From: Caulobacterales bacterium
GTDB lineage: Bacteria; Pseudomonadota; Alphaproteobacteria; Caulobacterales; Caulobacteraceae
Length of the DNA: 64,000 nt
Reading direction: 5' to 3'
NCBI GenBank assembly: GCA_017302105.1
Contig: JAFLCS010000001.1
Location: 682,001-746,000 of the forward strand
Made by a program: the position numbers and the translations under genes. Shown in pieces: positions 1 through 7,804 of this stretch. The notes beneath the pieces were generated by a model. The model was not told where the DNA came from, ran no database searches, and saw only the letters and a program-made list of their open reading frames with translations. Numbering within the stretch: position 1 is the stretch's first letter; each line of letters begins with the position of its first letter.

Positions 1-233
1 GCATGGTCAGCTGGGGCCTCATCGGCGCTCGACGGCTGCATGAACAGGAAGAAGGCCGCGGCGCCCCCGCCACCCAGAACCAGAACCGCTGCGGCCCCGA
101 TCAGGACGAAGAGCGGGAGCTTCTTCTTCTTGGGAGCGACCTCGGCCTCACCCTCGGCTCCTTCGGTGACAGCGGCCTCGGCCTCGGTCTCGGCCGCCTC
201 GGCGTCCTTCTTTTTCTTTCCGAATTTGAACAT
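1..233 (-). CDS. fliL: Flagellar basal-body protein FliL (N-terminal part, cut by window edge)
   Basis: Reading the minus strand from the ATG at 233 gives MFKFGKKKKD, then an acidic Ala/Glu-rich stretch, a KKKK patch and one hydrophobic segment at about residues 38-60. This is the usual start of FliL: a short cytoplasmic tail and a single inner-membrane helix, with the periplasmic domain lying beyond the window edge. FliL sits around the stator and helps motor torque. The gene diverges from flgF, and the shared region carries a CtrA-like site at 280-294. Identity rests on the N-terminal layout and the flagellar neighbours, because the conserved domain is not in view. Confidence 0.75.
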   Translation of the reverse strand, partial: MFKFGKKKKDAEAAETEAEAAVTEGAEGEAEVAPKKKKLPLFVLIGAAAVLVLGGGGAAAFFLFMQPSSADEAPADH

Positions 234-279
234 GGCGCGCCGAACCTGACCCTGACCCGGCGACTTCGACCTAGTTTGG

Positions 280-294
280 TTAACGATCGGTCAA
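280..294. promoter_or_regulatory. Candidate CtrA binding site in fliL-flgF intergenic region
   Basis: TTAA, seven bases, then TCAA matches the full CtrA motif TTAA-N7-TTAA at seven of eight fixed positions. It lies 47-61 bp upstream of the fliL ATG, a sensible place for activating the minus-strand promoter. In Caulobacter the fliL promoter is CtrA-controlled; assignment here is inference from motif and position. Confidence 0.55.
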
Positions 295-296
295 GA

Positions 297-314
297 CCCG
301 GCAATTCCTGCCCG
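297..314. promoter_or_regulatory. Possible FlbD (ftr-like) enhancer site
   Basis: CCCGGCAATTCCTGCCCG begins like the Caulobacter ftr element (CCCGGCAR...GCCG) but has one extra base in the middle. It is about 70-85 bp upstream of the sigma54 promoter of flgF, a normal enhancer distance. Weak evidence. Confidence 0.3.
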
Positions 315-380
315 GTGCCATGGTTAATCCGACCGCCCCTGAGACGGTCCAATCCCTTACAGAACAGGTGTTAACCATAC

Positions 381-395
381 TGGCGCGTGCCTTGC
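381..395 (+). promoter_or_regulatory. Sigma54 (-24/-12) promoter of the flgF operon
   Basis: TGGCGCG-TGCC-TTGC fits the sigma54 consensus TGGCACG-N4-TTGC, with GG and GC separated by exactly ten bases. Transcription would start near 407, about 25 bases before the flgF start codon. Sigma54 control of rod and hook genes is established in Caulobacterales. Confidence 0.85.
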
Positions 396-431
396 TTGGT
401 CAGGCTTCAGCAAGTTCCGTGGAGTCCGTTC

Positions 432-1178
432 GTGGAGAACGCCGCCCTCATCGCCCTGAGCCGCCAGATGACGCTTCGGCGTGAGCTGGACATTGTGGCG
501 AATAACATCGCCAACGCCGACACCTCGGGCTTCAAGGTCGAGGGCCTGATCGTCGAACAGGAAGTGGTCAGCCACGCGCGCAACTTTGGCGTCTATGGTG
601 CCCCCTCGTTCGTTCTGGATCAGGGCGTCGGTCGTGACTTCAGCCAGGGGGCCATCCGCCAGACGGGTCGGCCGCTGGACGTGGCTCTGGAGGGGGAGGG
701 CGTCTTCTTCCGCATCGGCGATCCGAACGGCGGACCTGAACGCTACACCCGCGACGGCGGCTTCACCTCGGACGGCGAGGGCCGACTGATGACCCGCGAC
801 GGTCGCCCCGTTCTCGACAACGGCGGAGCCGAGATCATTCTGGATCCGTCGCAGGGGGAGCCGACCATCGCCCAGGACGGCACCATCAGCCAGGGCGGCC
901 AGGCCGTCGGCCAGCTGGGCGTCGTGCGCTTCGACGTCCTGTCGGTCCTGTCCAAGGACGGCGACGGCCTGTACCGCAACACCTCCAACGAGCAGCCGGC
1001 CGATGCGACCGACGCCCAGGTCCGCCAGGGAATGCTCGAAGGCTCAAACGTCGACACCCTGGTCGAGATTACCAACCTCATCGAGATCCAGCGCGCCTAT
1101 GAATCAACGGCGCGCATGATCGAAAACCTCAATGACCTGTCGCGTCGCTCGGTCGAGCGGCTCGGTCGGGCTTCGTAA
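432..1178 (+). CDS. flgF: Flagellar basal-body rod protein FlgF
   Basis: Proximal rod protein of the flagellar basal body, exported by the flagellar type III system into the periplasm. The flagellar rod/hook motif ANNIANADTSGFK lies at residues 23-35, and the C-terminal signature (TNLIEIQRAYESTARMIEN) is present. The GTG at 432 is chosen because GGAG lies 7-8 bases upstream, the protein then begins VENAALIALSRQ as in Caulobacter FlgF, and the predicted transcription start at about 407 leaves a short leader. A longer in-frame ATG at 387 lies inside the promoter and is rejected. Length 248 aa. First gene of flgF-flgG-flgA-flgH. Confidence 0.93.
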   Translation: MENAALIALSRQMTLRRELDIVANNIANADTSGFKVEGLIVEQEVVSHARNFGVYGAPSFVLDQGVGRDFSQGAIRQTGRPLDVALEGEGVFFRIGDPNGGPERYTRDGGFTSDGEGRLMTRDGRPVLDNGGAEIILDPSQGEPTIAQDGTISQGGQAVGQLGVVRFDVLSVLSKDGDGLYRNTSNEQPADATDAQVRQGMLEGSNVDTLVEITNLIEIQRAYESTARMIENLNDLSRRSVERLGRAS

Positions 1179-1190
1179 GGGAGACGCCGG

Positions 1191-1979
1191 ATGCGTGCGC
1201 TCAGAACCGCCGCGACGGGCATGGCCGCCCAGCAGCTGAACGTCGAGGTTATCTCGAACAACATCGCCAACATGAATACCGTGGGCTTCAAGCGCCAGCG
1301 GGCCGAGTTTCAGGATCTGCTCTACCAGAATGTCCAGCGCATGGGGGCCCAGTCCTCGGGCGCCGGCACGGTCGTGCCGACCGGCATCCAGGTCGGTGTC
1401 GGTGTGCGCGCCGGCAGCGTGTACCGGATCACCGAGCAGGGCACACCCATGCATTCGGGCAACCGCTTCGACCTGGCCATCGACGGGCGCGGTTATTTCC
1501 AGGTGCTGCTGCCGTCGGGCGAGACCGCCTACACCCGCGCCGGCAACTTCTCGGTCAATGGCGAAGGTCAGCTGGTCACTGAGGACGGCTTTCAGGTTCA
1601 GCCGGCCATCTCGATCCCGCAGGAGGCGCGGGACGTCGTGATCTCGCCGACCGGCCAGGTCCAGGTGATCCTCGACGGCGACCCCAATCCGCAGATCGTC
1701 GGCGAACTGCAACTCTCCAGCTTCTTCAATGAGGCGGGCCTGGAAGCCATCGGCGACAATCTGTTGCTGGAGACCGCTGCGTCCGGCCCCGCCGTGACCG
1801 CCGCGCCCGGAGAGCCTGGTCTGGGCACCCTGCTTCAGGGCTATACCGAGAGCTCCAATGTCGACGCCGTGGCTGAGATTACCGCCCTGATCGTGGCCCA
1901 GCGGGCCTATGAGATGAACTCCAAGGTCATCACCACGGCCGACGAAATGCTGCAGGCGGCCAACCAGGTGAAATCCTGA
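1191..1979 (+). CDS. flgG: Flagellar basal-body distal rod protein FlgG
   Basis: Distal rod protein, 262 aa, the usual FlgG length. The N-terminal motif NNIANMNTVGFKRQRAEFQDLLYQ starts at residue 23, the central FlgE/F/G-type beta domain follows (FDLAIDGRGYFQV, YTRAGNFSVNGEGQLV), and the C-terminal coiled helix ends in AQRAYEMNSKVITTADEMLQAANQVKS. The gene follows flgF after 12 bases with GGGAG ahead of its ATG. Its TGA overlaps the flgA ATG by one base (TGATG), so the genes are probably translationally coupled. Confidence 0.97.
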   Translation: MRALRTAATGMAAQQLNVEVISNNIANMNTVGFKRQRAEFQDLLYQNVQRMGAQSSGAGTVVPTGIQVGVGVRAGSVYRITEQGTPMHSGNRFDLAIDGRGYFQVLLPSGETAYTRAGNFSVNGEGQLVTEDGFQVQPAISIPQEARDVVISPTGQVQVILDGDPNPQIVGELQLSSFFNEAGLEAIGDNLLLETAASGPAVTAAPGEPGLGTLLQGYTESSNVDAVAEITALIVAQRAYEMNSKVITTADEMLQAANQVKS

Positions 1980-2800
1980 TGCTGGACGTTCGGCGCTGGA
2001 TGGGATTGATCGGTCGCCGGCTCGCCCCAGGGCTGCGGGTGTCGCGCTGTCCGTCGGTCTGGGTGCCGGTCGTCGCCGGCGTCGGCGGGCTGGTGTTCGC
2101 CGGTGCCGCCTTTGCCACGCCCGTCAGCCTGATGGCCCAGCCAACCGACGACGACGGGGTCGTGACCCTGGGTGAATTGTTCGACGGGGCCGGCCAGGCT
2201 TCCGGTGTCCGGGTCGCCCTCAGAACGTCCCCGACCGTCGTGCTCGATGCTGCCCAGGTCCAGACCGTGGCCCGCCGCAATGGGCTGGACTGGGCCAATG
2301 AAACCGGCATCCGGCGCATCATCGTCCGCCAGGGCGGAAGTGGGCCTGTCACCGCCGCGCGCACGCCCTCGACCGCCAGCCGTGGTGCGGCAACGCTCGA
2401 GGTTCTGACCTATGCCCGCAGCCTGGCCACCGGCGAGACGATCCAGCCCGAGGATATCGTCTGGACGACGGTGCAGTCGCACCAGGCTCCGGCCGACGCT
2501 GCCGATGATGCCGAGGCCGTCATCGGCCTGTCGGCGCGGCGGCCGCTACGGGCCGGTGCCGCCGTTCGCGCCGCCGACCTGACGCGCCCCCAGATCATCG
2601 CCCGCGGTGACATGGTCGATGTCACCTACGAAGCCGGTGGCATCAGCCTGACCCTGCGCGCCCGCGCCCTGGAAGCCGCAACTTCCGGCGAACCCTTTCG
2701 GGTCCAGAACATCGAATCCGGCCGCACCATCGAGGTGGTGGCCACCGAACCCGGCCGGGCGCTGGTCGGTCCGGCCGCCCTGTCTGCCCGTACCCGCTAG
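1979..2800 (+). CDS. flgA: Flagellar P-ring assembly chaperone FlgA
   Basis: Periplasmic chaperone for assembly of the FlgI P ring. The 273-residue product has a long N-terminal region with a hydrophobic segment ending ...GAAFA, which looks like a signal peptide. The C-terminal half carries an SAF/ChapFlgA domain: a segment with ATGETIQPEDIVWTTV, then VIGLSARRPLRAGAAVRAADL and a final part with RGDMVDVTYEAGGISLTLRARALE and GEPFRVQNIESGRTIEVVA. The gene overlaps flgG by one base and precedes flgH by a few bases. FlgA is poorly conserved in its N-terminal half, so the identification rests on the C-terminal domain and position. Confidence 0.92.
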   Translation: MLDVRRWMGLIGRRLAPGLRVSRCPSVWVPVVAGVGGLVFAGAAFATPVSLMAQPTDDDGVVTLGELFDGAGQASGVRVALRTSPTVVLDAAQVQTVARRNGLDWANETGIRRIIVRQGGSGPVTAARTPSTASRGAATLEVLTYARSLATGETIQPEDIVWTTVQSHQAPADAADDAEAVIGLSARRPLRAGAAVRAADLTRPQIIARGDMVDVTYEAGGISLTLRARALEAATSGEPFRVQNIESGRTIEVVATEPGRALVGPAALSARTR

Positions 2801-2812
2801 AGGAAGTTGTTG

Positions 2813-3526
2813 ATGCGTCGTTCGCTCGCCCTGATCCCGGTCCTGCTTCTGGGAGCCTGCTCCACGGTCGAAGAGGCGGTCATGGGGCCGGACCTGTCGA
2901 ACATGGGCTACCCGGCCGCCCTGGTTCCGCTTGAACAGCCGATGGGCGCACCGCCCCAGGCGGCATCGGCCGGGTCGCTTTGGCGGGCCGGATCGCGCAG
3001 CTTCTTCCGCGATCAGCGCGCCCGCAACGTCGGCGATATTCTGACCGTCAACATCAACATCGACGATCGGGCCTCGCTCCAGAACTCGACCCAGCGCGAC
3101 CGCTCCAGCGAGACCAATGCCGGGGTCGGCTCCCTGTTCGGCCTCGAAGAGGCGCTTGGGAATTTCTTTCCCAGCGGCTTTAACAATGACAACCTGATCG
3201 AGATGCAGAGTGGCTCCAGCTCGGCGGGATCGGGGACGATCAACCGGGCCGAACGGGTCAGCCTGACCATTGCGGCGGTCGTCACGGCGGTTCTGCCCAA
3301 CGGCAATCTGGTGATCCAGGGCCGCCAGGAGGTTCGCACCAATCGCGAACTGCGCGAGCTGCTGGTTTCAGGCATCGTGCGTCCGATGGACATCTCGTCG
3401 CAGAACACCATCGACCACACCCAGATCGCCGAGGCGCGCATCTCCTACGGTGGGCGGGGTGACGTCAGCCGGGTCCAGAGCCCGCCGGCCGGCCAGTCCG
3501 TCGTGGAGCGTTTCAGCCCATTCTGA
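2813..3526 (+). CDS. flgH: Flagellar L-ring protein FlgH (lipoprotein)
   Basis: Outer-membrane L ring of the basal body. The 237-residue product starts MRRSLALIPVLLLGACSTVEE, a lipoprotein signal with lipobox LGAC and the modified cysteine at residue 17. Typical FlgH segments follow: SLWRAGSRSFFRDQRARNVGDILTV, the INIDDRA strand, and a C-terminal part ending DVSRVQSPPAGQSVVERFSPF. The ATG at 2813 is preferred because AGGAAG lies six bases upstream; two in-frame TTG codons just before it are less likely. It closes the flagellar operon. Confidence 0.96.
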   Translation: MRRSLALIPVLLLGACSTVEEAVMGPDLSNMGYPAALVPLEQPMGAPPQAASAGSLWRAGSRSFFRDQRARNVGDILTVNINIDDRASLQNSTQRDRSSETNAGVGSLFGLEEALGNFFPSGFNNDNLIEMQSGSSSAGSGTINRAERVSLTIAAVVTAVLPNGNLVIQGRQEVRTNRELRELLVSGIVRPMDISSQNTIDHTQIAEARISYGGRGDVSRVQSPPAGQSVVERFSPF

Positions 3527-3573
3527 CGCCTGTGGCGGCACCGCTGCGGCGGCCGTCGATGCGCGACGGGATT

Positions 3574-3591
3574 GAACCGGTCCTCCGGTTC
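3574..3591 (+). terminator. Hairpin after flgH, possible terminator
   Basis: GAACCGG and CCGGTTC form a perfect 7-bp stem around a 4-base loop, 48 bases after the flgH stop. The following bases (GGCGTTTCT) hold only a short T run, so it may be a weak terminator or only partly separate the flagellar operon from the next gene. Confidence 0.45.
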
Positions 3592-3620
3592 GGCGTTTCT
3601 CCTGTGAAGGGAGAACCCCG

Positions 3621-4154
3621 ATGCTCAATCGAGCCGCCGTGTTCGCCACCATCGTCGCCGGAGCCGGGTTGTCGGTAGCCGCTCTGCTGGGGCCGGCTGA
3701 GTCCGTCGAGGCCGCGCCGCAGCCCCAGCCTCAGCTGGTTGAAGTCCTGGATCATCAGCCGATCGGCTGGCACCTGGTGCATCAGGGCGATCAGGCCAGG
3801 TTGGCGTATGGGATCGCCGACAGCGATCAGATCCTGGTCATGTTCTCCTGTGCTGCCGGTGACCAGCAGGTTCATGTATTCGGCCAGGCGGCACCCGAAA
3901 CGCGGTCCGTGCGCCTGACCTCGGCGTCCCTGACCTCGGACATCGCCGTCGTGACCGAGATGGACCCCTTGAGCGGTGTGCCGGTCATCGAGGCCGAAAT
4001 CCCCCTCAGGTCGGCGGCCCTGCGCGGCTTCCGTGAGAATGGCCGGCTGACGCTGACGGCCGGCGACGGCCGTGCGATCCTTGCCCATGCGATGCAGGCG
4101 GAACTGGCCTCGGTTCAGGTCTTCTTCGAACACTGCGAACGGCGTAGCATCTAG
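3621..4154 (+). CDS. Hypothetical exported protein (first of three related tandem genes)
   Basis: No known family was recognised. The 177-residue product has an N-terminal hydrophobic signal-like segment (about residues 5-24, ending around VEAAP) and then one small soluble domain, so it is probably periplasmic. It shares with the next two genes a central strand with a cysteine (LVMFSCAAGDQQVHVFG), a block of the type LRGFRENGRLTLTAGDG, and a final helix ending in F..C. GGGAG precedes the ATG. The three genes are consecutive on the plus strand and look like diverged duplicates; function unknown. Confidence 0.75.
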   Translation: MLNRAAVFATIVAGAGLSVAALLGPAESVEAAPQPQPQLVEVLDHQPIGWHLVHQGDQARLAYGIADSDQILVMFSCAAGDQQVHVFGQAAPETRSVRLTSASLTSDIAVVTEMDPLSGVPVIEAEIPLRSAALRGFRENGRLTLTAGDGRAILAHAMQAELASVQVFFEHCERRSI

Positions 4155-4180
4155 ATCGTGTCAACCGCCGGAGTGTCGGG

Positions 4181-4594
4181 ATGATCTCCAGTCTTGTCGC
4201 AGCCCTGGTGCTGTCCCTGTCCGGCCAGGGCGGTGCCTCGTGGGTCTGGTCCTATTATGACGGTGACGGAGCCGTCGTGCTGGCTCGAGAAATCCCGGAT
4301 ACCCCCAATCTGAGCGCCGTACTGGAATGCACGCCGGGTTCGGGTGTGGTGCATCTGACGATGTATGAGCCTGACGCCCGTCCCGACTTCGTCAATGTCA
4401 CGGTCGGAGAGGTGTCCGCCGATGTCGAGCGGGTGGCCGGCGACGGCCTGTCTGTCCGCCTGGGGCTGGACCACCCGATTCTGCACGCCTTCGGCCAGGG
4501 CCATGCCCTGACGGTGTCGGCCGGCAGTCAATCCGCGTCGGTGGCGGCTCCGCATCCTCGGCTCATGTCGGCCTTCAGGAGCGCCTGCCGCTGA
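4181..4594 (+). CDS. Hypothetical exported protein (second of three related tandem genes)
   Basis: Unrecognised 137-residue protein with a short N-terminal hydrophobic segment (MISSLVAALVLSLSGQGGA), likely a signal peptide. The body opens with WVWSYYDGDGAVVLARE, continues with LECTPGSGVVHL, and ends with ILHAFGQGHALTVSAGSQ...RLMSAFRSACR. The last block matches LRGFRENGRLTLTAG in the gene before and LQAFRQAGWINLSVAGN in the gene after, and each protein keeps one central and one terminal cysteine. A disulfide between them is possible. GGAGTG lies ahead of the ATG. Confidence 0.7.
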   Translation: MISSLVAALVLSLSGQGGASWVWSYYDGDGAVVLAREIPDTPNLSAVLECTPGSGVVHLTMYEPDARPDFVNVTVGEVSADVERVAGDGLSVRLGLDHPILHAFGQGHALTVSAGSQSASVAAPHPRLMSAFRSACR

Positions 4595-4695
4595 CGGCAC
4601 AGGCCCGGACCTTCCAGGCCCGGTGGACGGCGTGTTGCAGGTTGGGGGTGAACGCCCTACCCCTGTCGCGTGAGGGGATCGGAGAGAGGACGGAT

Positions 4696-5310
4696 ATGAA
4701 CCGGATGGCTTTGGCGGGCGTGCTGATGGCGGTCCTGCTCCCGGCCTGCGGGGGGGCGGACGAGGCGGCGGAGGAGCCGGGCGAGGCGGCCGCCCCGGCT
4801 GCGGCGCCCCCCGCGCCTGAACCGGAGGCACCGTCAGGCCCCGCGCCCGCCGAGGGCTATGACTGGTCGATCCATCAGCCCGGCGCGGAGGATCCGGATC
4901 GTGCCCATCTGTCCTATTCGGTACCCGAGACCGATGATGTGCCGTTGTCGATGACCTGTCTTAGGGGCTCGGGCAGCATTGATGTGAACACCGACTCGGG
5001 GCTGCCGGGCGTGGGAGCGATCATTCTGCGCTCGGGCGAGGCTCAGGCCATGTACGCCATCACATCGCGCATCCCGTCCGAACTGAGCGGTGGCGAGTTC
5101 CTGACCGTGACCCTGCCGGTTGATGATGCGGTCTTGCAGGCTTTCCGTCAGGCCGGCTGGATCAATCTGTCTGTCGCTGGAAACGCGCGCGACCTCGCCG
5201 CCCACCCCGGCCATGCGCGCCAGGCCATCGACCGTTTCTTCAGCTTCTGCGCCCCGGCACCTGCGCCGGCGACCGGGTCCGAGGCTTCGTCAGAGCCAGC
5301 ACCCGGTTGA
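4696..5310 (+). CDS. Hypothetical lipoprotein (third of three related tandem genes)
   Basis: The 204-residue product starts MNRMALAGVLMAVLLPACGG, a lipoprotein signal with lipobox LPAC and cysteine at residue 18. A low-complexity Ala/Pro/Glu linker (about residues 20-52) leads to a domain related to the two upstream genes: YDWSIHQPG, MTCLRGSGSIDV, VLQAFRQAGWINLSVAGNARD, and a final helix ending FFSFCA, then another Ala/Pro tail. The ATG at 4696 follows a GGAGAGAGG stretch; an in-frame start at 4642 would bury the lipobox. Its last 71 bases overlap the end of purK on the other strand. Confidence 0.72.
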   Translation: MNRMALAGVLMAVLLPACGGADEAAEEPGEAAAPAAAPPAPEPEAPSGPAPAEGYDWSIHQPGAEDPDRAHLSYSVPETDDVPLSMTCLRGSGSIDVNTDSGLPGVGAIILRSGEAQAMYAITSRIPSELSGGEFLTVTLPVDDAVLQAFRQAGWINLSVAGNARDLAAHPGHARQAIDRFFSFCAPAPAPATGSEASSEPAPG

Positions 5311-6364
5311 CGTGGGCCATCTTGCGGCCCGGCTTGGCGTCGCGCTTGCCGTAGAAATGCATCCGCACGGCCGGGTCGGCGGCGTAGCGCGCCCACGCCT
5401 CGACTTCGTCGCCGAGCAGATTGGTCATCTCGATGCTGGAATGGGCCGCCGTCGGTCCCAGCGGCCAGCCGGCGACGGCGCGGATATGCTGTTCGAACTG
5501 GTCACAGACGCAGCCGTCCTGGGTCCAGTGGCCCGAATTGTGGACGCGCGGCGCGATCTCGTTGACCAGCAGACGCCCGCCCGGCATCTCGAACAACTCC
5601 ACCCCCATGACGCCGACATAGTCCAGCCCTTCCAGGATCTTGCGCGCGATGCGGGTGGCCTGGGCCTTGGTCTGGGACGAGACCTTGGCCGGGGCGAAGG
5701 TGGTCTTGAGCACACCGCCGGAATGGACGTTTTCGCCGATCGGATAGACCGCGATCGCACTGTCGCGGCCGCGCGCGCAGATCACCGACATCTCCCGCGT
5801 GAACTCTGCGGCGGCCTCCAGGATCGCGGGCTGTTCGCCGATGGCGGCCCAGGCGCGTGTCACCTGGTTGGTCGCGCGGATCCAGGCCTGGCCCTTGCCG
5901 TCATAGCCCTGGCGGCGGGTCTTGAGCAGGGCCGGTGCCCCCAGTGACGCGACGGCGGCCCTCAGCGTCTCCAGGCTGTCGATGGCGGCGAAGGCGGTGG
6001 TCGGAACCCTGATGCTGTTCAGAAACGTCTTTTCATCGACCCGATCCTGCGCCACCGCCAGGGCGCGCGGCCCCGGTGCCACCTCGCACCCGGCCTCGAT
6101 CAGGATCTCGACCGAACGCGCCGGGACATTCTCGAACTCGAAAGTGACGGCCCGGCAGGTCTGGCCCAGCACCTGCAAGGCGGTCGGATTGTCGTAAGCC
6201 GCAACGATCTGGCCTTGCGAGACCCGGCAGGCGGGGCTGTTCTCCTGAGGGTCCAGGATGACGACATTGAAGCCGAGACGACCGGCCGCCTGGCTAAGCA
6301 TCCGGCCGAGCTGGCCGCCGCCGATGATGCCGAGGGTGTCGCCGGGAGCCAGGGGCAGGGTCAC
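5240..6364 (-). CDS. purK: 5-(carboxyamino)imidazole ribonucleotide synthase PurK
   Basis: ATP-grasp enzyme of purine synthesis that uses ATP and bicarbonate to convert AIR to N5-CAIR, the substrate of PurE. The 374-residue product begins with the nucleotide-binding fold DTLGIIGGGQLGRMLSQAA, carries the ATP-grasp core (LLKTRRQGYDGKGQAWI, GVMGVELFEMPGGRLLVNEIAPRVHNSGHWT) and ends with the conserved FYGKRDAKPGRKMAHVNRVL plus a short tail. The start is GTG, immediately after the purE TGA, so the two genes form a tight operon. The tail overlaps the 3' end of the convergent lipoprotein gene by 71 bases. Confidence 0.97.
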   Translation of the reverse strand: MTLPLAPGDTLGIIGGGQLGRMLSQAAGRLGFNVVILDPQENSPACRVSQGQIVAAYDNPTALQVLGQTCRAVTFEFENVPARSVEILIEAGCEVAPGPRALAVAQDRVDEKTFLNSIRVPTTAFAAIDSLETLRAAVASLGAPALLKTRRQGYDGKGQAWIRATNQVTRAWAAIGEQPAILEAAAEFTREMSVICARGRDSAIAVYPIGENVHSGGVLKTTFAPAKVSSQTKAQATRIARKILEGLDYVGVMGVELFEMPGGRLLVNEIAPRVHNSGHWTQDGCVCDQFEQHIRAVAGWPLGPTAAHSSIEMTNLLGDEVEAWARYAADPAVRMHFYGKRDAKPGRKMAHVNRVLALTKPRTRSPAQVPGRRS

Positions 6365-6856
6365 TCAGTCCTCAACCGTCTCAGGGATGGAGGCGGTCTG
6401 GGCCGCGCGCCAGTCGGCCAGTCGCTCCGCGAGGCCGGGGTCCGCCAGGGCCAGGATCTGGGCCGCCAGGATGCCGGCGTTCTTGGCCCCGGCCGCCCCG
6501 ACCGCCAGGGTGCCGACGGGAATGCCCCCCGGCATCTGGACGATCGACAGCAGGGAATCCAGGCCGTTCTGAAGTTTGGATTCGACCGGGACACCCAGCA
6601 CCGGCAGGGTCGTCATCGAGGCGGCCATGCCGGGCAGGTGGGCCGCCCCGCCGGCCCCGGCGATAATCACCTTGAAGCCGGCGTCGCGAGCGCCGCGTGC
6701 GAAGTCGAACAGCCGCTCCGGCGTGCGGTGCGCCGACACCACCTTGGCCTCATAGGTGACCCCCAGGGCGTCGAGCATATCGGCAGCGGCCTTGAGGGTG
6801 GGCCAGTCCGAGCGGCTGCCCATGATGATCGCCACCGGTGGCGTCTGAGACGTCAT
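6365..6856 (-). CDS. purE: N5-carboxyaminoimidazole ribonucleotide mutase PurE
   Basis: Class I PurE, converting N5-CAIR to CAIR. The 163-residue product shows MGSRSDWPT at residues 12-20, the catalytic histidine in [13 protein letters not shown] (His43) and the [25 protein letters not shown] block. The ATG at 6856 matches the usual PurE N terminus; a longer in-frame start would add about 25 Arg-rich residues typical of non-coding frame and is rejected. purE precedes purK with no gap. The diguanylate cyclase gene diverges from it. Confidence 0.96.
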   Translation of the reverse strand: MTSQTPPVAIIMGSRSDWPTLKAAADMLDALGVTYEAKVVSAHRTPERLFDFARGARDAGFKVIIAGAGGAAHLPGMAASMTTLPVLGVPVESKLQNGLDSLLSIVQMPGGIPVGTLAVGAAGAKNAGILAAQILALADPGLAERLADWRAAQTASIPETVED

Positions 6857-6972
6857 GCAATCGTTCCGGTTCGGGAAAGGCCGGGACCATAGTTTCCGCG
6901 CGTTGCGCCCGCAACCGAGTGAGGGCAGCATCTGCGCAATTCATCGCGGCTGATTCCGCCGCAGGAGTCCGC

Positions 6973-7530
6973 GTGCCCGCATCCCAAGACCTCTCTGGCG
7001 AAGTTGAGCGCCTGAAGGCCGAGGCGGCGCACTGGCGCGCGCGGGCCGAGGCGGCCGAGGCCCTGGCTGAACGCGACGTCCTGACACCGGCCCTGAACCG
7101 GCGCGGTTTCGTGCGAGAGCTCGGCCGGGCCATGGCCTTCTGTCGCCGCCACGGGACCGAGGCGTCCCTGCTGTATCTGGACCTGGACGGATTCAAGGCG
7201 GTGAATGATGTCCTGGGCCATAAGGCCGGCGATCAGGCCCTGATCGCCTGTGCCGAAATCCTGAACCAGAACCTGCGTGAATCCGACGCCATGGGCCGGT
7301 TGGGCGGCGATGAGTTTGCTGTGCTGCTGCTGGGCACCGATGCTGCCGGCGGCAAGGCTAAGGCCGCATCCCTCGCCCTGGCCCTGCGCGACGAGGGCTT
7401 CGCCTGGCTGGAAACGCGCCATCCGATCAACGCCTCGATCGGCGTGCGGACCTTTTCGGGCCAGACCGATCCCGAAGACTGGATGGCCGAGGCTGACGCC
7501 GCCATGTGGGTCAGAAAGAAGGGGCGCTAA
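6973..7530 (+). CDS. GGDEF diguanylate cyclase with inhibitory site
   Basis: Predicted to make cyclic di-GMP from two GTP. The product is a short N-terminal coiled stretch (LSGEVERLKAEAAHWRARAEAAEALAERD) followed directly by a GGDEF domain: DVLTPALNRRGF, LDLDGFKAVND with the metal-binding aspartate, and the intact active site GGDEF at residues 111-115. RESD at 102-105 lies exactly five residues before GGDEF, the product-inhibition I-site. GTG at 6973 is chosen because AGGAG lies just upstream; a longer frame from 6838 would overlap purE and looks non-coding. At 185 aa it has no sensory or membrane domain, so its input signal is unknown. Confidence 0.9.
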   Translation: MPASQDLSGEVERLKAEAAHWRARAEAAEALAERDVLTPALNRRGFVRELGRAMAFCRRHGTEASLLYLDLDGFKAVNDVLGHKAGDQALIACAEILNQNLRESDAMGRLGGDEFAVLLLGTDAAGGKAKAASLALALRDEGFAWLETRHPINASIGVRTFSGQTDPEDWMAEADAAMWVRKKGR

Positions 7531-7536
7531 GCCTGA

Positions 7537-7776
7537 TCACGCAATAATGTCTGGCAGGATCATCGCCTCGATCTTCAGGATTTCATCCTTCAAGGCCAGT
7601 TTCTTGCGTTTGAGCCGCGCGATCAGCAACTGGTCCGGCAGAGGTGAAACCGTCAGGGCCTCGATGGAGGCCGACAGGTCGGCGTGTTCCTGGCGCAGGT
7701 GCGCGACCTGTTTCCTCAGTCGGGCGTCCGACAGGTCGCCGTCGTCGTCATTGATCGGGCCGCTGGAGTCCGGCAT
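7537..7776 (-). CDS. DUF465 (YdcH-like) small protein
   Basis: A 79-residue, charged, mostly helical protein with the DUF465 pattern LRKQVAHLRQEHADLSASIEAL...LIARLKRKKLALKDEILKIEAMI. Such proteins are predicted two-helix hairpins of unknown function, common in alphaproteobacteria. A second DUF465 protein lies at 8972-9142. The ATG at 7776 (MPDSSG) is preferred; a GTG two codons earlier is possible. It converges with the GGDEF gene, leaving six bases between them. Confidence 0.85.
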   Translation of the reverse strand: MPDSSGPINDDDGDLSDARLRKQVAHLRQEHADLSASIEALTVSPLPDQLLIARLKRKKLALKDEILKIEAMILPDIIA

Positions 7777-7804
7777 GGCCACCCCGTTTCAGAATCGCCG
7801 ACTA

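Noticed and set aside
300-330. Sigma54 promoter on the minus strand for fliL
   Set aside because: GC and CC pairs were looked for at the required ten-base spacing and are not there; the CtrA-like site fits better.
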